Below, piece after piece: positions 25,558 through 34,344 of a DNA stretch of 64,000 nucleotides. Each line of letters starts with the position of its first letter. The stretch's first letter is position 1. The notes beneath the pieces were generated by a model. That model was not told the origin of the DNA. It was given only the letters and a program-made list of their open reading frames with translations, and searched no databases. A program made the translations under genes and the position numbers. The stretch comes from Lacinutrix sp. Hel_I_90 (lineage in GTDB: Bacteria; Bacteroidota; Bacteroidia; Flavobacteriales; Flavobacteriaceae), in NCBI RefSeq assembly GCF_000934685.1, contig NZ_JYNQ01000001.1, positions 3,695,501 to 3,759,500 on the forward strand. The letters run 5' to 3'.

Positions 25558-27660
25558 TTATGAAATATAATTCCATATATTTTTATACTTACTCATTTGC
25601 CTGTAAGTCTCTATAACAACTGCGTTTTCAGGATGGCCTAGAGAGGGGTCTTTTTCTAAAAGCTTTTTCGCATGGTCACGTGCGAGTTTTAAAATATCGT
25701 TATCTTTTATGATATCTGCAATCCGAAGATTTAACACACCACTTTGCTGAGTACCCATAATATCGCCAGGACCTCGTAAACGCAAATCGACTTCAGCAAT
25801 TTCAAAACCATCGTTGGTACGCACCATCGTTTGCAAGCGCGTTTTACTGTTTTCAGAGAGTTTATGACTCGTCATTAAAATACAGTAACTCTGTTCTGCA
25901 CCGCGACCAACACGACCTCTTAATTGATGGAGTTGTGATAAGCCAAAACGTTCTGCACTTTCAATAATCATTACCGAGGCATTGGGAACATTTACACCAA
26001 CCTCAATGACCGTAGTGGCGACCATAATTTGTGTTTCGCCTTTTATAAAGCGTTGCATTTCAAACTCTTTATCTGCAGGTTTCATTTTGCCATGAACAAT
26101 AGAAATTTGATACTCTGGCATTGGAAACTCTCTAGAGATACTTTCGTAGCCATCCATTAAATCTTTGTAGTCCATTTGCGCACTTTCCTGTATTAGAGGA
26201 TAGACCATATAAACCTGCCTTTTTTTAGCAATCTCATCGCGAATAAAGCGGAACACTTTAAGACGATTGGAGTCGTAACGATGTACCGTTTTTATGGCCT
26301 TTCTACCTGGTGGTAATTCGTCAATAATAGAGATGTCTAAATCACCATAAACAGACATGGCTAAGGTACGCGGAATGGGGGTCGCGGTCATGACCAAAAC
26401 GTGAGGCGGTAAGCTGTTTTTTTTCCATAGTTTAGACCGTTGTTTCACACCAAAACGGTGTTGCTCATCGATAATTGCCAATCCTAAATTCTTAAACTTT
26501 ACCTTATCCTCTATGAGTGCATGCGTGCCTATTAAGATGTCTAACTCTCCGTTTTCAAGCATGTCGTGAATCTTACGACGTTCTGAGGTTTTACTAGAGC
26601 CCGTGAGGAGTTTAATAGTGATGTTGAGATTGCTACACAGTTCTTTTAATCCGTTATAGTGTTGGATTGATAAGATTTCCGTTGGTGCCATTAAACAGGC
26701 TTGAAAACCATTATCAAGAGCTATAAGCATCGACATAAGCGCCACTATGGTCTTGCCAGAACCTACATCGCCTTGCAGCAAACGATTCATTTGGGCATTG
26801 TTACCTAAATCCTGGCGAATTTCTTTCAACACTCTTTTTTGAGCATTGGTTAATTCGAAGGGTAAATGCTCTTTAAAAAAGGTATTAAAATAGGAGCCTA
26901 CTTTTTCAAAAGGAAAGCCTTTTATTTTTGATTTATGGATTAAATTTTTTAAAATTAATTGCAGTTGAATGTAAAATAATTCTTCAAATTTAAGCCTGAA
27001 TTCCGCTTTAAAAAGAGACTCAGAATCGAGAGGAAAATGAATATTAAAAAGGGCTTTAGATTTTGAAACTAATTTTAATTCCTCACGCATGTTCTCGGGT
27101 AGCGTTTCAGCAAATTTCCCACCCGTTTCCAAGAAGAGATTTTGCATGATTTTTGCCATGACACGATTGGTAATGCCCTTATTGGAGAGCTTCTCTGTAG
27201 ACGGGTAAATAGCCTGTAGCGATGAACGTAAATTTTGCTCATGCTCCACTAATAACTCGGTATCGGGATGTGCCATATTAAACTTGCCTCCAAAGACATT
27301 GACCTTCCCGAAAATAACATAAGGGATATTGACTTTTAAACCCTCTTTGATCCATTTTTGACCACGAAACCAAACGAGTTCCATGGTTCCAGTCTCATCT
27401 TGAAAATTGGCCACTAAACGTTTGCCTTTTTTTTGAGCGACCTCTTTAAACCCAGTGATTTTTCCAATGACCTGTACTTCGGCAGTGTTGGTGTTCAACT
27501 GATTGATTTTATAGTACTGCGTGCGATCGAGATAGCGATTAGGAAACAGATTAATCAAATCTTGATAGGTATGAATACCAAGTTCCTTTCGGAGCAAATC
27601 GGCACGATTTGGTCCAACACCTTTTAAATAATCTATGGGTGTTTGAAGATTGGTAGCCAT
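25558..27660 (-). CDS. recG: ATP-dependent DNA helicase RecG
   Basis: The 700-residue product is full length. It has the N-terminal OB-fold wedge (VQVIGKITGF onward, about residues 60-160), Walker A LLQGDVGSGKTIVALMSM, the DEQH box (AIIDEQHRFG), MTATPIPRTLAMSVYGD, and the helicase C domain with ATTVIEVGVNVPNA and QLRGRVGRG. RecG drives fork regression and branch migration at stalled replication forks. The start MATNLQTPIDYLKGVG is typical of Bacteroidota RecG. It is followed at 3 bases by the flavoprotein gene. Confidence 0.97.
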   Translation of the reverse strand: MATNLQTPIDYLKGVGPNRADLLRKELGIHTYQDLINLFPNRYLDRTQYYKINQLNTNTAEVQVIGKITGFKEVAQKKGKRLVANFQDETGTMELVWFRGQKWIKEGLKVNIPYVIFGKVNVFGGKFNMAHPDTELLVEHEQNLRSSLQAIYPSTEKLSNKGITNRVMAKIMQNLFLETGGKFAETLPENMREELKLVSKSKALFNIHFPLDSESLFKAEFRLKFEELFYIQLQLILKNLIHKSKIKGFPFEKVGSYFNTFFKEHLPFELTNAQKRVLKEIRQDLGNNAQMNRLLQGDVGSGKTIVALMSMLIALDNGFQACLMAPTEILSIQHYNGLKELCSNLNITIKLLTGSSKTSERRKIHDMLENGELDILIGTHALIEDKVKFKNLGLAIIDEQHRFGVKQRSKLWKKNSLPPHVLVMTATPIPRTLAMSVYGDLDISIIDELPPGRKAIKTVHRYDSNRLKVFRFIRDEIAKKRQVYMVYPLIQESAQMDYKDLMDGYESISREFPMPEYQISIVHGKMKPADKEFEMQRFIKGETQIMVATTVIEVGVNVPNASVMIIESAERFGLSQLHQLRGRVGRGAEQSYCILMTSHKLSENSKTRLQTMVRTNDGFEIAEVDLRLRGPGDIMGTQQSGVLNLRIADIIKDNDILKLARDHAKKLLEKDPSLGHPENAVVIETYRQMSKYKNIWNYIS

Positions 27661-27786
27661 AAGTGGACGAATTTAATGTATTTTGGGGTAAAGTGAAAGA
27701 AGTTTCTTGTCACTTCTCGTGTTTTGCAAAGTATTAGAAAAAGGTATCGAAAAGTCTTATGTTTTATTGATTTTGTTCACGATACC

Positions 27787-27807
27787 AAATTTGTGAAAAA
27801 CAAATTT
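27787..27807. repeat. short inverted repeat upstream of the M1 aminopeptidase gene
   Basis: AAATTTGT and ACAAATTT pair perfectly around GAAAA, 54 bases before the start codon in the divergent recG/M1 region. It could be an operator; no regulator can be named. Confidence 0.4.
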
Positions 27808-27861
27808 TACGCGAACTGACAAAAAATCGTATTTTGGTCTAATCCTTGTTCAAATCTACTT

Positions 27862-29928
27862 ATGAAACAACTGTTTATTATTGTTATTGCTTTTCTGTGT
27901 TTTTCTGTGGAAGGACAGCAAACGGATTATGTTGATTTTGTAAAGGCAAAAGCAGAAGTGGCTTTTGATAATAGCGGTGCTAATCAAGTATTGGGTTTTA
28001 TCACCTATGAGTTTGTAGTATTGGAAGCTAGTGATTCTATATTTGTTAATGCCAACAATTTTGAGAGCATTGAATACAGACTTAATGGGACGATTATAGA
28101 TTCTTTATACGATGGAAAACATGTGATAATAAAACATGATTTCAAACCTAAAACTAAACATACTCTAGAGATTGCATGGATAACGCAACCTAGCAAAGCA
28201 CTCTATTTTATAGTTGCTGAAGAAGATAATGCTCAGATTTGGAGCCAAGGCCAAGGAAAGTACACGAGTAATTGGTTGCCAAGTATAGATGATATGAATG
28301 ATAAAATTGAATTCGATTTGTCAATCACTTATGCCAATGGTTATGAAGTTTTGGCTAATGGAAAGCTTATCAATAAGGATATAGGTGAAAGCACAACAGT
28401 GTGGCACTACGATATGCAAAAACCAATGTCAAGCTATCTTGTAGCGTTAGCCATTGGTAAATACAATAAAAAAGAACTCACCTCAAAAAGCGGTATTCCA
28501 ATAAAACTCTATTATTATCCTGAAGATTCTGCCAAAGTAGAACCCACATACCGTTATACAAAACAGCTATTCGACTTTCTTGAAGAAGACATTGGCGTGC
28601 CGTATCCTTGGCAAAATTACAAGCAAGTGCCCGTAAAAGACTTTTTGTATTCGGGGATGGAAAATACCAGTCTTACTATTTTTAGTGACGATTTCATGAT
28701 TGACGAGACCTCTTTTGTAGATAAAAACTACGTAAATGTGAATGCACACGAACTCGCACACCAATGGTTTGGCAATTTAGTCACAGAAACTGAGGGTAAA
28801 CACCATTGGTTACAGGAAGGTTTCGCAACCTATTACGCCTTATTAGCAGAACGCGATATTTTTGGTGACGATTACTATTATTGGCGCTTATATGAATATG
28901 CACAAGAGTTATTGGAGCAGGAACGAGCTGAACAAGCAACGGCTTTGTTAGATCCAAAAGCGAGTAGCACCACCTTTTACAAAAAAGGCGCTTGGGCTTT
29001 ACACATGTTGCATATGAAAATAGGAGAAGTGGCTTTTAAGAAAGCGGTAAAAAATTATTTGGAGACCTACGCTTTTAAAAATGTGCAAACGGAAGATTTT
29101 ATAGCTGAAGTTGAAAAAGCTTCAGGGCAAGACTTAACGACCTTTGTATTACAATGGTTGACTTCCGCTGTGTTACCAGAAAAAGAAATGCGTTTTGCAT
29201 TAGAGAAAAATGAAATGACTTCTTTTTTGCTTGCCATGGAAGAAAGCCCTTATTTAAGCTATAAAAAGGACGACAATGACGACATTATTCCTTCTAGTTT
29301 GGTTCATAAGTTGCCCGATGGTTATTATCCTGTTCAAAGCGCTGTTGTCACTAAGCTCTTGCAGAAACCCAAGTATCCAATGTACGCAAGTTTAGTAACA
29401 GAGGCCTTTCAATCTAAAGAATTACAAGTACGTCAAGTCATTGCACAAAATTTAAGTGAAATTCCTTCTGAATTAAAAACTGACTACGAATCACTCTTAG
29501 AAGATAAATCTTACGTCACCGTAGAAACGGCTTTATATAATTTATGGTCTAATTTTCCAGATGCGCGAAAAAAATATTTAGACCAAACTAAAGATGTTAT
29601 TGGTTTTAATGCTAAAAATGTAAGAACACTTTGGTTGGTTTTAGCCTTGAATACTCAAGACTATAACGAGGATAAAAAACGAGAGTATTATGATGAATTG
29701 GTGGCCTACACTTCACCGTTGTACGGATTTCAATTACGTGAAAACGCCTTTAAATATTTAGAAGCAATTAATGCGTTCAATGCTGTTGCGTTAAAGCATT
29801 TGGTAGCAGCTACAACGCATCATAACTGGCGCTTTAAAAGTTTTGCCAAGGAATTATTAGAAAGACTTTCAGAAGATGAGCGATATGAGCAGATAATTGC
29901 TAATTTGCAGACCGAACAAAAAAAGTAA
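27862..29928 (+). CDS. M1 family metallo-aminopeptidase
   Basis: The 688-residue product has a signal peptide (ending VEGQ), an N-terminal beta-sandwich, the exopeptidase motif SGMENTSL and the zinc site HELAHQWFGN with His296, His300 and Glu319 (WLQEGF). A C-terminal helical part follows (about residues 440-688) with HEAT-like repeats. It should release N-terminal amino acids from peptides in the periplasm. All catalytic residues are present, unlike the beta-barrel homologue at 53297-56131. It is divergent from recG. Confidence 0.95.
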   Translation: MKQLFIIVIAFLCFSVEGQQTDYVDFVKAKAEVAFDNSGANQVLGFITYEFVVLEASDSIFVNANNFESIEYRLNGTIIDSLYDGKHVIIKHDFKPKTKHTLEIAWITQPSKALYFIVAEEDNAQIWSQGQGKYTSNWLPSIDDMNDKIEFDLSITYANGYEVLANGKLINKDIGESTTVWHYDMQKPMSSYLVALAIGKYNKKELTSKSGIPIKLYYYPEDSAKVEPTYRYTKQLFDFLEEDIGVPYPWQNYKQVPVKDFLYSGMENTSLTIFSDDFMIDETSFVDKNYVNVNAHELAHQWFGNLVTETEGKHHWLQEGFATYYALLAERDIFGDDYYYWRLYEYAQELLEQERAEQATALLDPKASSTTFYKKGAWALHMLHMKIGEVAFKKAVKNYLETYAFKNVQTEDFIAEVEKASGQDLTTFVLQWLTSAVLPEKEMRFALEKNEMTSFLLAMEESPYLSYKKDDNDDIIPSSLVHKLPDGYYPVQSAVVTKLLQKPKYPMYASLVTEAFQSKELQVRQVIAQNLSEIPSELKTDYESLLEDKSYVTVETALYNLWSNFPDARKKYLDQTKDVIGFNAKNVRTLWLVLALNTQDYNEDKKREYYDELVAYTSPLYGFQLRENAFKYLEAINAFNAVALKHLVAATTHHNWRFKSFAKELLERLSEDERYEQIIANLQTEQKK

Positions 29929-29932
29929 TAAG

Positions 29933-29952
29933 ATTCCCATAGCTATGGGAAT
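29933..29952. repeat. 20-bp perfect palindrome of the GGAATGAC type
   Basis: ATTCCCATAGCTATGGGAAT is a perfect palindrome followed by GACAAAAG, 4 bases after the aminopeptidase stop codon. Related ends occur at 43232-43268 and 60378-60399, suggesting a dispersed intergenic element. It may also act as a transcriptional pause. Confidence 0.7.
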
Positions 29953-29966
29953 GACAAAAGAGATTT

Positions 29967-30875
29967 ATGAGAGCACTAGTCATTTCTGGAGGAGGAAGTA
30001 AAGGCGCATTTGCGGGAGGTGTAGCGCAATATCTTATTGAGCAAAAAAATAATAATTACGATCTTTTTATTGGGACTTCTACAGGGAGTTTATTGGTGTC
30101 GCATTTGGCATTAAATAAAGTTGAGGAAATTAAAACCATTTACACCAGTGTCACACAAGGTAGCATCTTTAGTCTATGTCCATTTAAGATAAATAAAAAA
30201 AGAGGTGTTGAAACCATAGGGATAAATCATTTTAATATTTTAAAAAATTTTATAAAGGGAAGTAAAACCTTTGGAGAAAGCTATAATTTAAGAAGCCTAA
30301 TAAAAAGTGTGACTTCTGAAGCAGAATTTGAAAAATTAAAGCAGAGTGATGTTGAAATAGTTGTTACCGTTTCTAATTTATCACTAAATCAAATTGAATA
30401 TAAATCAATTAAAGATTGTGATTACGAAGAGTTTTGTGACTGGACATGGATCTCATGTAATTATACGCCTTTCATGACACTGGTTAAGAAAAATGGCTGT
30501 GAGTATGCAGATGGTGGATTAGGCTCTATGGTGCCCATCGAGGAAGCGATAAAGCGAGGAGCCACAGAAATAGACGCGATTGTCTTACAAACAGAAGTCT
30601 CTCAGCTTAATAGAATGCCGTCGCTAAATGCATTTTCATTACTTACAAACATGTTTAATTTCATGTTAGATAGAATTGAGAGTCAGAATATAAGAATAGG
30701 GAAATTTGTTGCTTCCAATAATGATGCAATAATAAATTTCTATTACACACCCACAGTGCTTACAACAAATTCATTAATATTTGATAAGGAGAAAATGACA
30801 AGATGGTGGGAAAGCGGATTCAATTTTGCAAAACGTACCAATGAAAAAAGTAGTCAATTAGAAGTATTAGAATGA
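29967..30875 (+). CDS. patatin-like phospholipase (copy 1)
   Basis: The 302-residue product has the patatin fold signature: oxyanion loop ISGGGSKGAFAGG at the N-terminus, nucleophile Ser38 in GTSTGS and catalytic Asp182 in YADGGLGS. Such enzymes act on acyl lipids. No signal peptide or membrane helix is seen, so it should be cytoplasmic. The gene overlaps its paralogue downstream by four bases (ATGA), meaning translational coupling. The pair is clearly a tandem duplication: the first 27 codons are nearly the same in DNA and the products align end to end. Confidence 0.93.
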   Translation: MRALVISGGGSKGAFAGGVAQYLIEQKNNNYDLFIGTSTGSLLVSHLALNKVEEIKTIYTSVTQGSIFSLCPFKINKKRGVETIGINHFNILKNFIKGSKTFGESYNLRSLIKSVTSEAEFEKLKQSDVEIVVTVSNLSLNQIEYKSIKDCDYEEFCDWTWISCNYTPFMTLVKKNGCEYADGGLGSMVPIEEAIKRGATEIDAIVLQTEVSQLNRMPSLNAFSLLTNMFNFMLDRIESQNIRIGKFVASNNDAIINFYYTPTVLTTNSLIFDKEKMTRWWESGFNFAKRTNEKSSQLEVLE

Positions 30876-31804
30876 AAGCATTAGTAATTTCTGGAGGAGG
30901 AAGTAAAGGCGCATTTGCTGGCGGCGTGGCACAATATCTTATTGAGCAGAAAGGTAAGAATTATGACATGTTTCTGGGAACATCAACCGGGAGTTTGTTG
31001 ATTCCGCATTTGGCTGTTCAAGACATCGGTAAATTATATGATATTTTTACCCACGTCAATCAGCATTCTATCTTTAGTGTTAATCCTTTCGTCGTTAAAA
31101 AGAAAAAAGGTAGAGAGTATGTCTCTATTAATTACATTAATACGGCACTTCAGTTTATAAAGAAGAAACGGACGTTTGGTGAAAGTAAAAATCTACATAG
31201 GCATATTAAAAAGAACTTTACTAAAGAAGAATATGATCGTATACGTGCTACAAAGGAAGATGTTGTGGTAACTGTTGCCAATTTGTCTAAAAATAGAACA
31301 GAATACAAATCGATAAATGATTTTGATTACGAAGAATTCTGCGATTGGATCTGGATTTCCTGTAATTATATTCCGTTTATGTCTTTAGTGAAAAAAAACG
31401 GCTTTGAATATGCAGATGGCGGTTTGGGCTGTGTAATCCCTATTCGAGAAGCCATAAGACGTGGTGCGACAGAAATTGATGCTATCGTTTTAGAAAGTGA
31501 AGAACTGGATTATAATAAAGTACTGGGTAAAAACCCATTTTCTTTGATGATTAGTTTATTTGGTCATTTATTAGATCAGGTAGAAAAAGGAGATATAGCG
31601 ATTGGTAAATTAGCTGCCGAATACAGAAACGTCAAATTAAATTTATATTATACGCCCTCAAAACTAACCGAAAACTCATTGATATTTAATAAAAGTTTAA
31701 TGGAAAAGTGGTGGCAGGAAGGTTTTCATTATGCAGAAAGCAAGCACGACAAAGGTCAATCTATGGATGATAGTGATTCTTTAAAGAAAATAAAAAAGGT
31801 TTAG
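30872..31804 (+). CDS. patatin-like phospholipase (copy 2)
   Basis: The 310-residue product has the same layout as copy 1: ISGGGSKGAFAGG, Ser38 in GTSTGS and Asp182 in YADGGLG. The two proteins differ mainly in the region after residue 190 and in the lysine-rich tail here. The start overlaps the stop of copy 1 in ATGA. The two copies keep all catalytic residues, so both are probably active and may form a hetero-oligomer or differ in substrate. A convergent gene ends 2 bases away. Confidence 0.93.
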   Translation: MKALVISGGGSKGAFAGGVAQYLIEQKGKNYDMFLGTSTGSLLIPHLAVQDIGKLYDIFTHVNQHSIFSVNPFVVKKKKGREYVSINYINTALQFIKKKRTFGESKNLHRHIKKNFTKEEYDRIRATKEDVVVTVANLSKNRTEYKSINDFDYEEFCDWIWISCNYIPFMSLVKKNGFEYADGGLGCVIPIREAIRRGATEIDAIVLESEELDYNKVLGKNPFSLMISLFGHLLDQVEKGDIAIGKLAAEYRNVKLNLYYTPSKLTENSLIFNKSLMEKWWQEGFHYAESKHDKGQSMDDSDSLKKIKKV

Positions 31805-31806
31805 GT

Positions 31807-32328
31807 TTACTGCCAAAGTTCACCAACTTCTTTCTTTATATAGGATAAGCCAGCATTACTAGGTGCCGATTTGTCCATCATTTCCGTGAGAACAGCCTCT
31901 CTAAGTTTTTCAGCGGTATCAATTTTATCGCTCATTCCAACCTTTCGTATCAGTTGTATTGTTGCACTTTTAGAGGCATTTATAATGCTCCAGCAACTCT
32001 CACTTATATACACCTGTTGCGATAGATTATGCTCAAATTCCTGTTCAATACCATTAATTAGTAGTGCTTCGTAGTCGTTTTTGTTACTCGAAGCAGGCGT
32101 AATTCTTATTAATAACTTGTTTGGGTTTATGCGTTCTAAAAACAGCGTTAAACGCTCGTATGCTTGTAATCTTTGAGGTAAAGATTCTTTTTGTAGTTGT
32201 TTATGAATTAAAAACATACGTCTGTTATCTTCATTTTGAATATGCTCTCTAAAGAACAAAAAAGCGATTGCGCCAACAATTAATGAGGGTATAGCGAACA
32301 TTAGTAAGTTTAGTAATTGGTCTTCCAT
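31807..32328 (-). CDS. DUF7935-like membrane-anchored protein
   Basis: The 173-residue product has one N-terminal transmembrane helix (about residues 6-24) and then a cytosolic-looking helical body: REHIQNEDNRRMFLIHKQLQ, QRLQAYERLTLFLERINPNK. The body recalls conserved Bacteroidota proteins of unknown function (DUF7935 in my memory). No catalytic motif is visible. It is convergent with the patatin pair and divergent from the lipoprotein gene at 32515. Confidence 0.75.
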   Translation of the reverse strand: MEDQLLNLLMFAIPSLIVGAIAFLFFREHIQNEDNRRMFLIHKQLQKESLPQRLQAYERLTLFLERINPNKLLIRITPASSNKNDYEALLINGIEQEFEHNLSQQVYISESCWSIINASKSATIQLIRKVGMSDKIDTAEKLREAVLTEMMDKSAPSNAGLSYIKKEVGELWQ

Positions 32329-32415
32329 TACGTTGTGTTTTTAGATATAAGACAAACTTAATGCGTTTTATTTTATTGTACAAGGGATGTTTTAATAGTT
32401 ACTGAATATCAGTTC

Positions 32416-32435
32416 TTCATTTTTTAAAAAATGAA
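32416..32435. repeat. 20-bp perfect palindrome in a divergent promoter region
   Basis: TTCATTTTTTAAAAAATGAA is a perfect palindrome 80 bases before the lipoprotein gene and 88 bases before the divergent membrane protein gene. It could be an operator or simple A/T sequence. Confidence 0.5.
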
Positions 32436-32514
32436 ATAATTAGGGTAACAAAAACGAAAGCAAGTGTATATAAATCTATAAACAAAGAATGTTAAACAAT
32501 TAAAATTTTAAATT

Positions 32515-34272
32515 ATGAAAATTGCAAATACAAGTTTTAGATTTATGCTTAGCCTCCTACTGGTCTTAAGCGCCTTATTTATGTCATGTGAACCAAACAA
32601 TAATAGCGATCCTTTTATTCCAGGAGAAAATAATGAAATAGGATTAGATTTAGGTTCTAGTATCCAACGCGATTTTATGGGAAGAATTGTTGATGAAGCA
32701 AATTTGCCCATTGAAAACGCTGTGGTTACCATAGGAACGAAAGTAGCATCAACAGATGCAAACGGGATGTTTATTATAAATAATGCCGATGTAAAACAAA
32801 AGCAAGCATTTATCATAGCCAAAAAACCTGGTTTTCTAAAAGGAATGCGTTCAGTTGTACCTACACAAGGTACAAACCAGATTGAAATAATGTTGGTTAC
32901 AGAAAATTTAGCGGGTACAGTTGCTTCTGGAAACAGTAGTAACGTTACTTTAACTAATGGGACAAAAGTAAGTTTTGATGGTAATTTTAAAGATGAAAAT
33001 GGTAACGCTTACTCTGGTAACGTAGCTGTTTATATATACCATCTAGATCCTGCAAACCCAAATGTAGAAGCGCTTATGCCAGGGAATTTACAGGCAGAAA
33101 ACGCAAATGGAGAAGCACGTGTTTTAGAAACCTATGGCATGATAAACGTTGAATTAAAAGGGGATGCTGGACAACAGTTAAATATTGCAGACGGAAGTGT
33201 TGCAGAAATTGAATTACCACTAGATCCAGCACAAACAGGTGTAGCGCCATCAATAATTCCGTTATGGCATTTTGATGAGGTCAATGGGTATTGGGTAGAA
33301 GATGGAGAAGCTATATTAGTTGGAGGAAAGTACGTTGGAGAAGTTTCACACTTTTCATGGTGGAACTGTGATGCACAATTTCCTACCGTTACCTTATGCC
33401 TAAATTTAGTAGATAATGCAACTAGTCCAGTGTCTAATGTGAAAGTTGAATTGTGGAGGAGTGGTGCTACTTATCCAAGAGTGGGACGTTCTAATGGTAA
33501 TGGCGAAATTTGTGGTTTAATACCTGCAAATGAAACTTTAACCTTAAATGCATTTAATCAATGCGGTGATATAGAGTATACTACAACAATAGGTCCTTTT
33601 TCAATAAACACTAATTTAGGGAACATCGTATTGACTTCAGTCGTTTCTACAACTGTTACAGGTAATTTGGTTGATTGTTCTAACGTTAATGTAACAAATG
33701 GTTATGTCGTTTTAGATTATGGAAATGAATTAGCAACAGTTCAAGTGGTAAATGGGGCATTTACATTTTCGTTACTACAATGTCCTGCCCTTCTTGATTT
33801 CACATTAGAAGGCATAGATTATGATACGTTTCAAACTACAAATGATGTAACATTTAACTTTACAAATAGTAACGTTGGTAATATTATAGCATGTAATGCT
33901 ATAAGCGAGTATATTAGTGTACAAGTTGATAGTAATCCAATAGATTACTATATTACAGATATAGATGCAAATGATAATCAACAAGGGGTAGGCTTTACAA
34001 TAAGTGCACCGTTAAACTCAGGAACAGGCACTGAGTGGTTTTATGTTGGATTAGGATCCATAACACCTGGTAATTATACTTTAGCTCAGTTTGGATTGGA
34101 AGCCACAAGTATCGCTATGGATTATGCTGTTCCTAATAATTTACAACTAAACTTGGCAAGTTATGGTAGTGTAGGTAATTATATTGATGCTACTATTAAC
34201 GGAACATTTACAGATTTGTCGGGAGTCATAAGAACACTTTCTGTAACAATACATGTATTGAGAGATAGTTAA
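32515..34272 (+). CDS. lipoprotein with carboxypeptidase-regulatory-like domain
   Basis: The 585-residue product has a lipoprotein signal (LFMSC), then a carboxypeptidase-regulatory-like beta-sandwich (about residues 50-120; FMGRIVDEANLPIENAVVTI, TDANGMF). A longer beta-rich part follows, in which further segments of the kind VKVELWRSGATYPRVGRSNG look like additional Ig/CNA-type domains. It is probably on the outer membrane. No enzyme motif is seen. The function is unknown; such proteins often bind carbohydrates or serve as surface scaffolds. Confidence 0.82.
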   Translation: MKIANTSFRFMLSLLLVLSALFMSCEPNNNSDPFIPGENNEIGLDLGSSIQRDFMGRIVDEANLPIENAVVTIGTKVASTDANGMFIINNADVKQKQAFIIAKKPGFLKGMRSVVPTQGTNQIEIMLVTENLAGTVASGNSSNVTLTNGTKVSFDGNFKDENGNAYSGNVAVYIYHLDPANPNVEALMPGNLQAENANGEARVLETYGMINVELKGDAGQQLNIADGSVAEIELPLDPAQTGVAPSIIPLWHFDEVNGYWVEDGEAILVGGKYVGEVSHFSWWNCDAQFPTVTLCLNLVDNATSPVSNVKVELWRSGATYPRVGRSNGNGEICGLIPANETLTLNAFNQCGDIEYTTTIGPFSINTNLGNIVLTSVVSTTVTGNLVDCSNVNVTNGYVVLDYGNELATVQVVNGAFTFSLLQCPALLDFTLEGIDYDTFQTTNDVTFNFTNSNVGNIIACNAISEYISVQVDSNPIDYYITDIDANDNQQGVGFTISAPLNSGTGTEWFYVGLGSITPGNYTLAQFGLEATSIAMDYAVPNNLQLNLASYGSVGNYIDATINGTFTDLSGVIRTLSVTIHVLRDS

Positions 34273-34311
34273 TGAGAGATAGTTAATAAGTAAATATTGT
34301 ATAATAATTAC

Positions 34312-34342
34312 AAGCCATTTCTGATTGAGAAATGGCTTTTTT
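34312..34342. terminator. bidirectional intrinsic terminator
   Basis: AAGCCATTTCT pairs perfectly with AGAAATGGCTT around a five-base loop, followed by a T-run on the plus strand. It lies between the convergent lipoprotein and glutamate-synthase-like genes. Confidence 0.9.
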
Positions 34343-34344
34343 AT

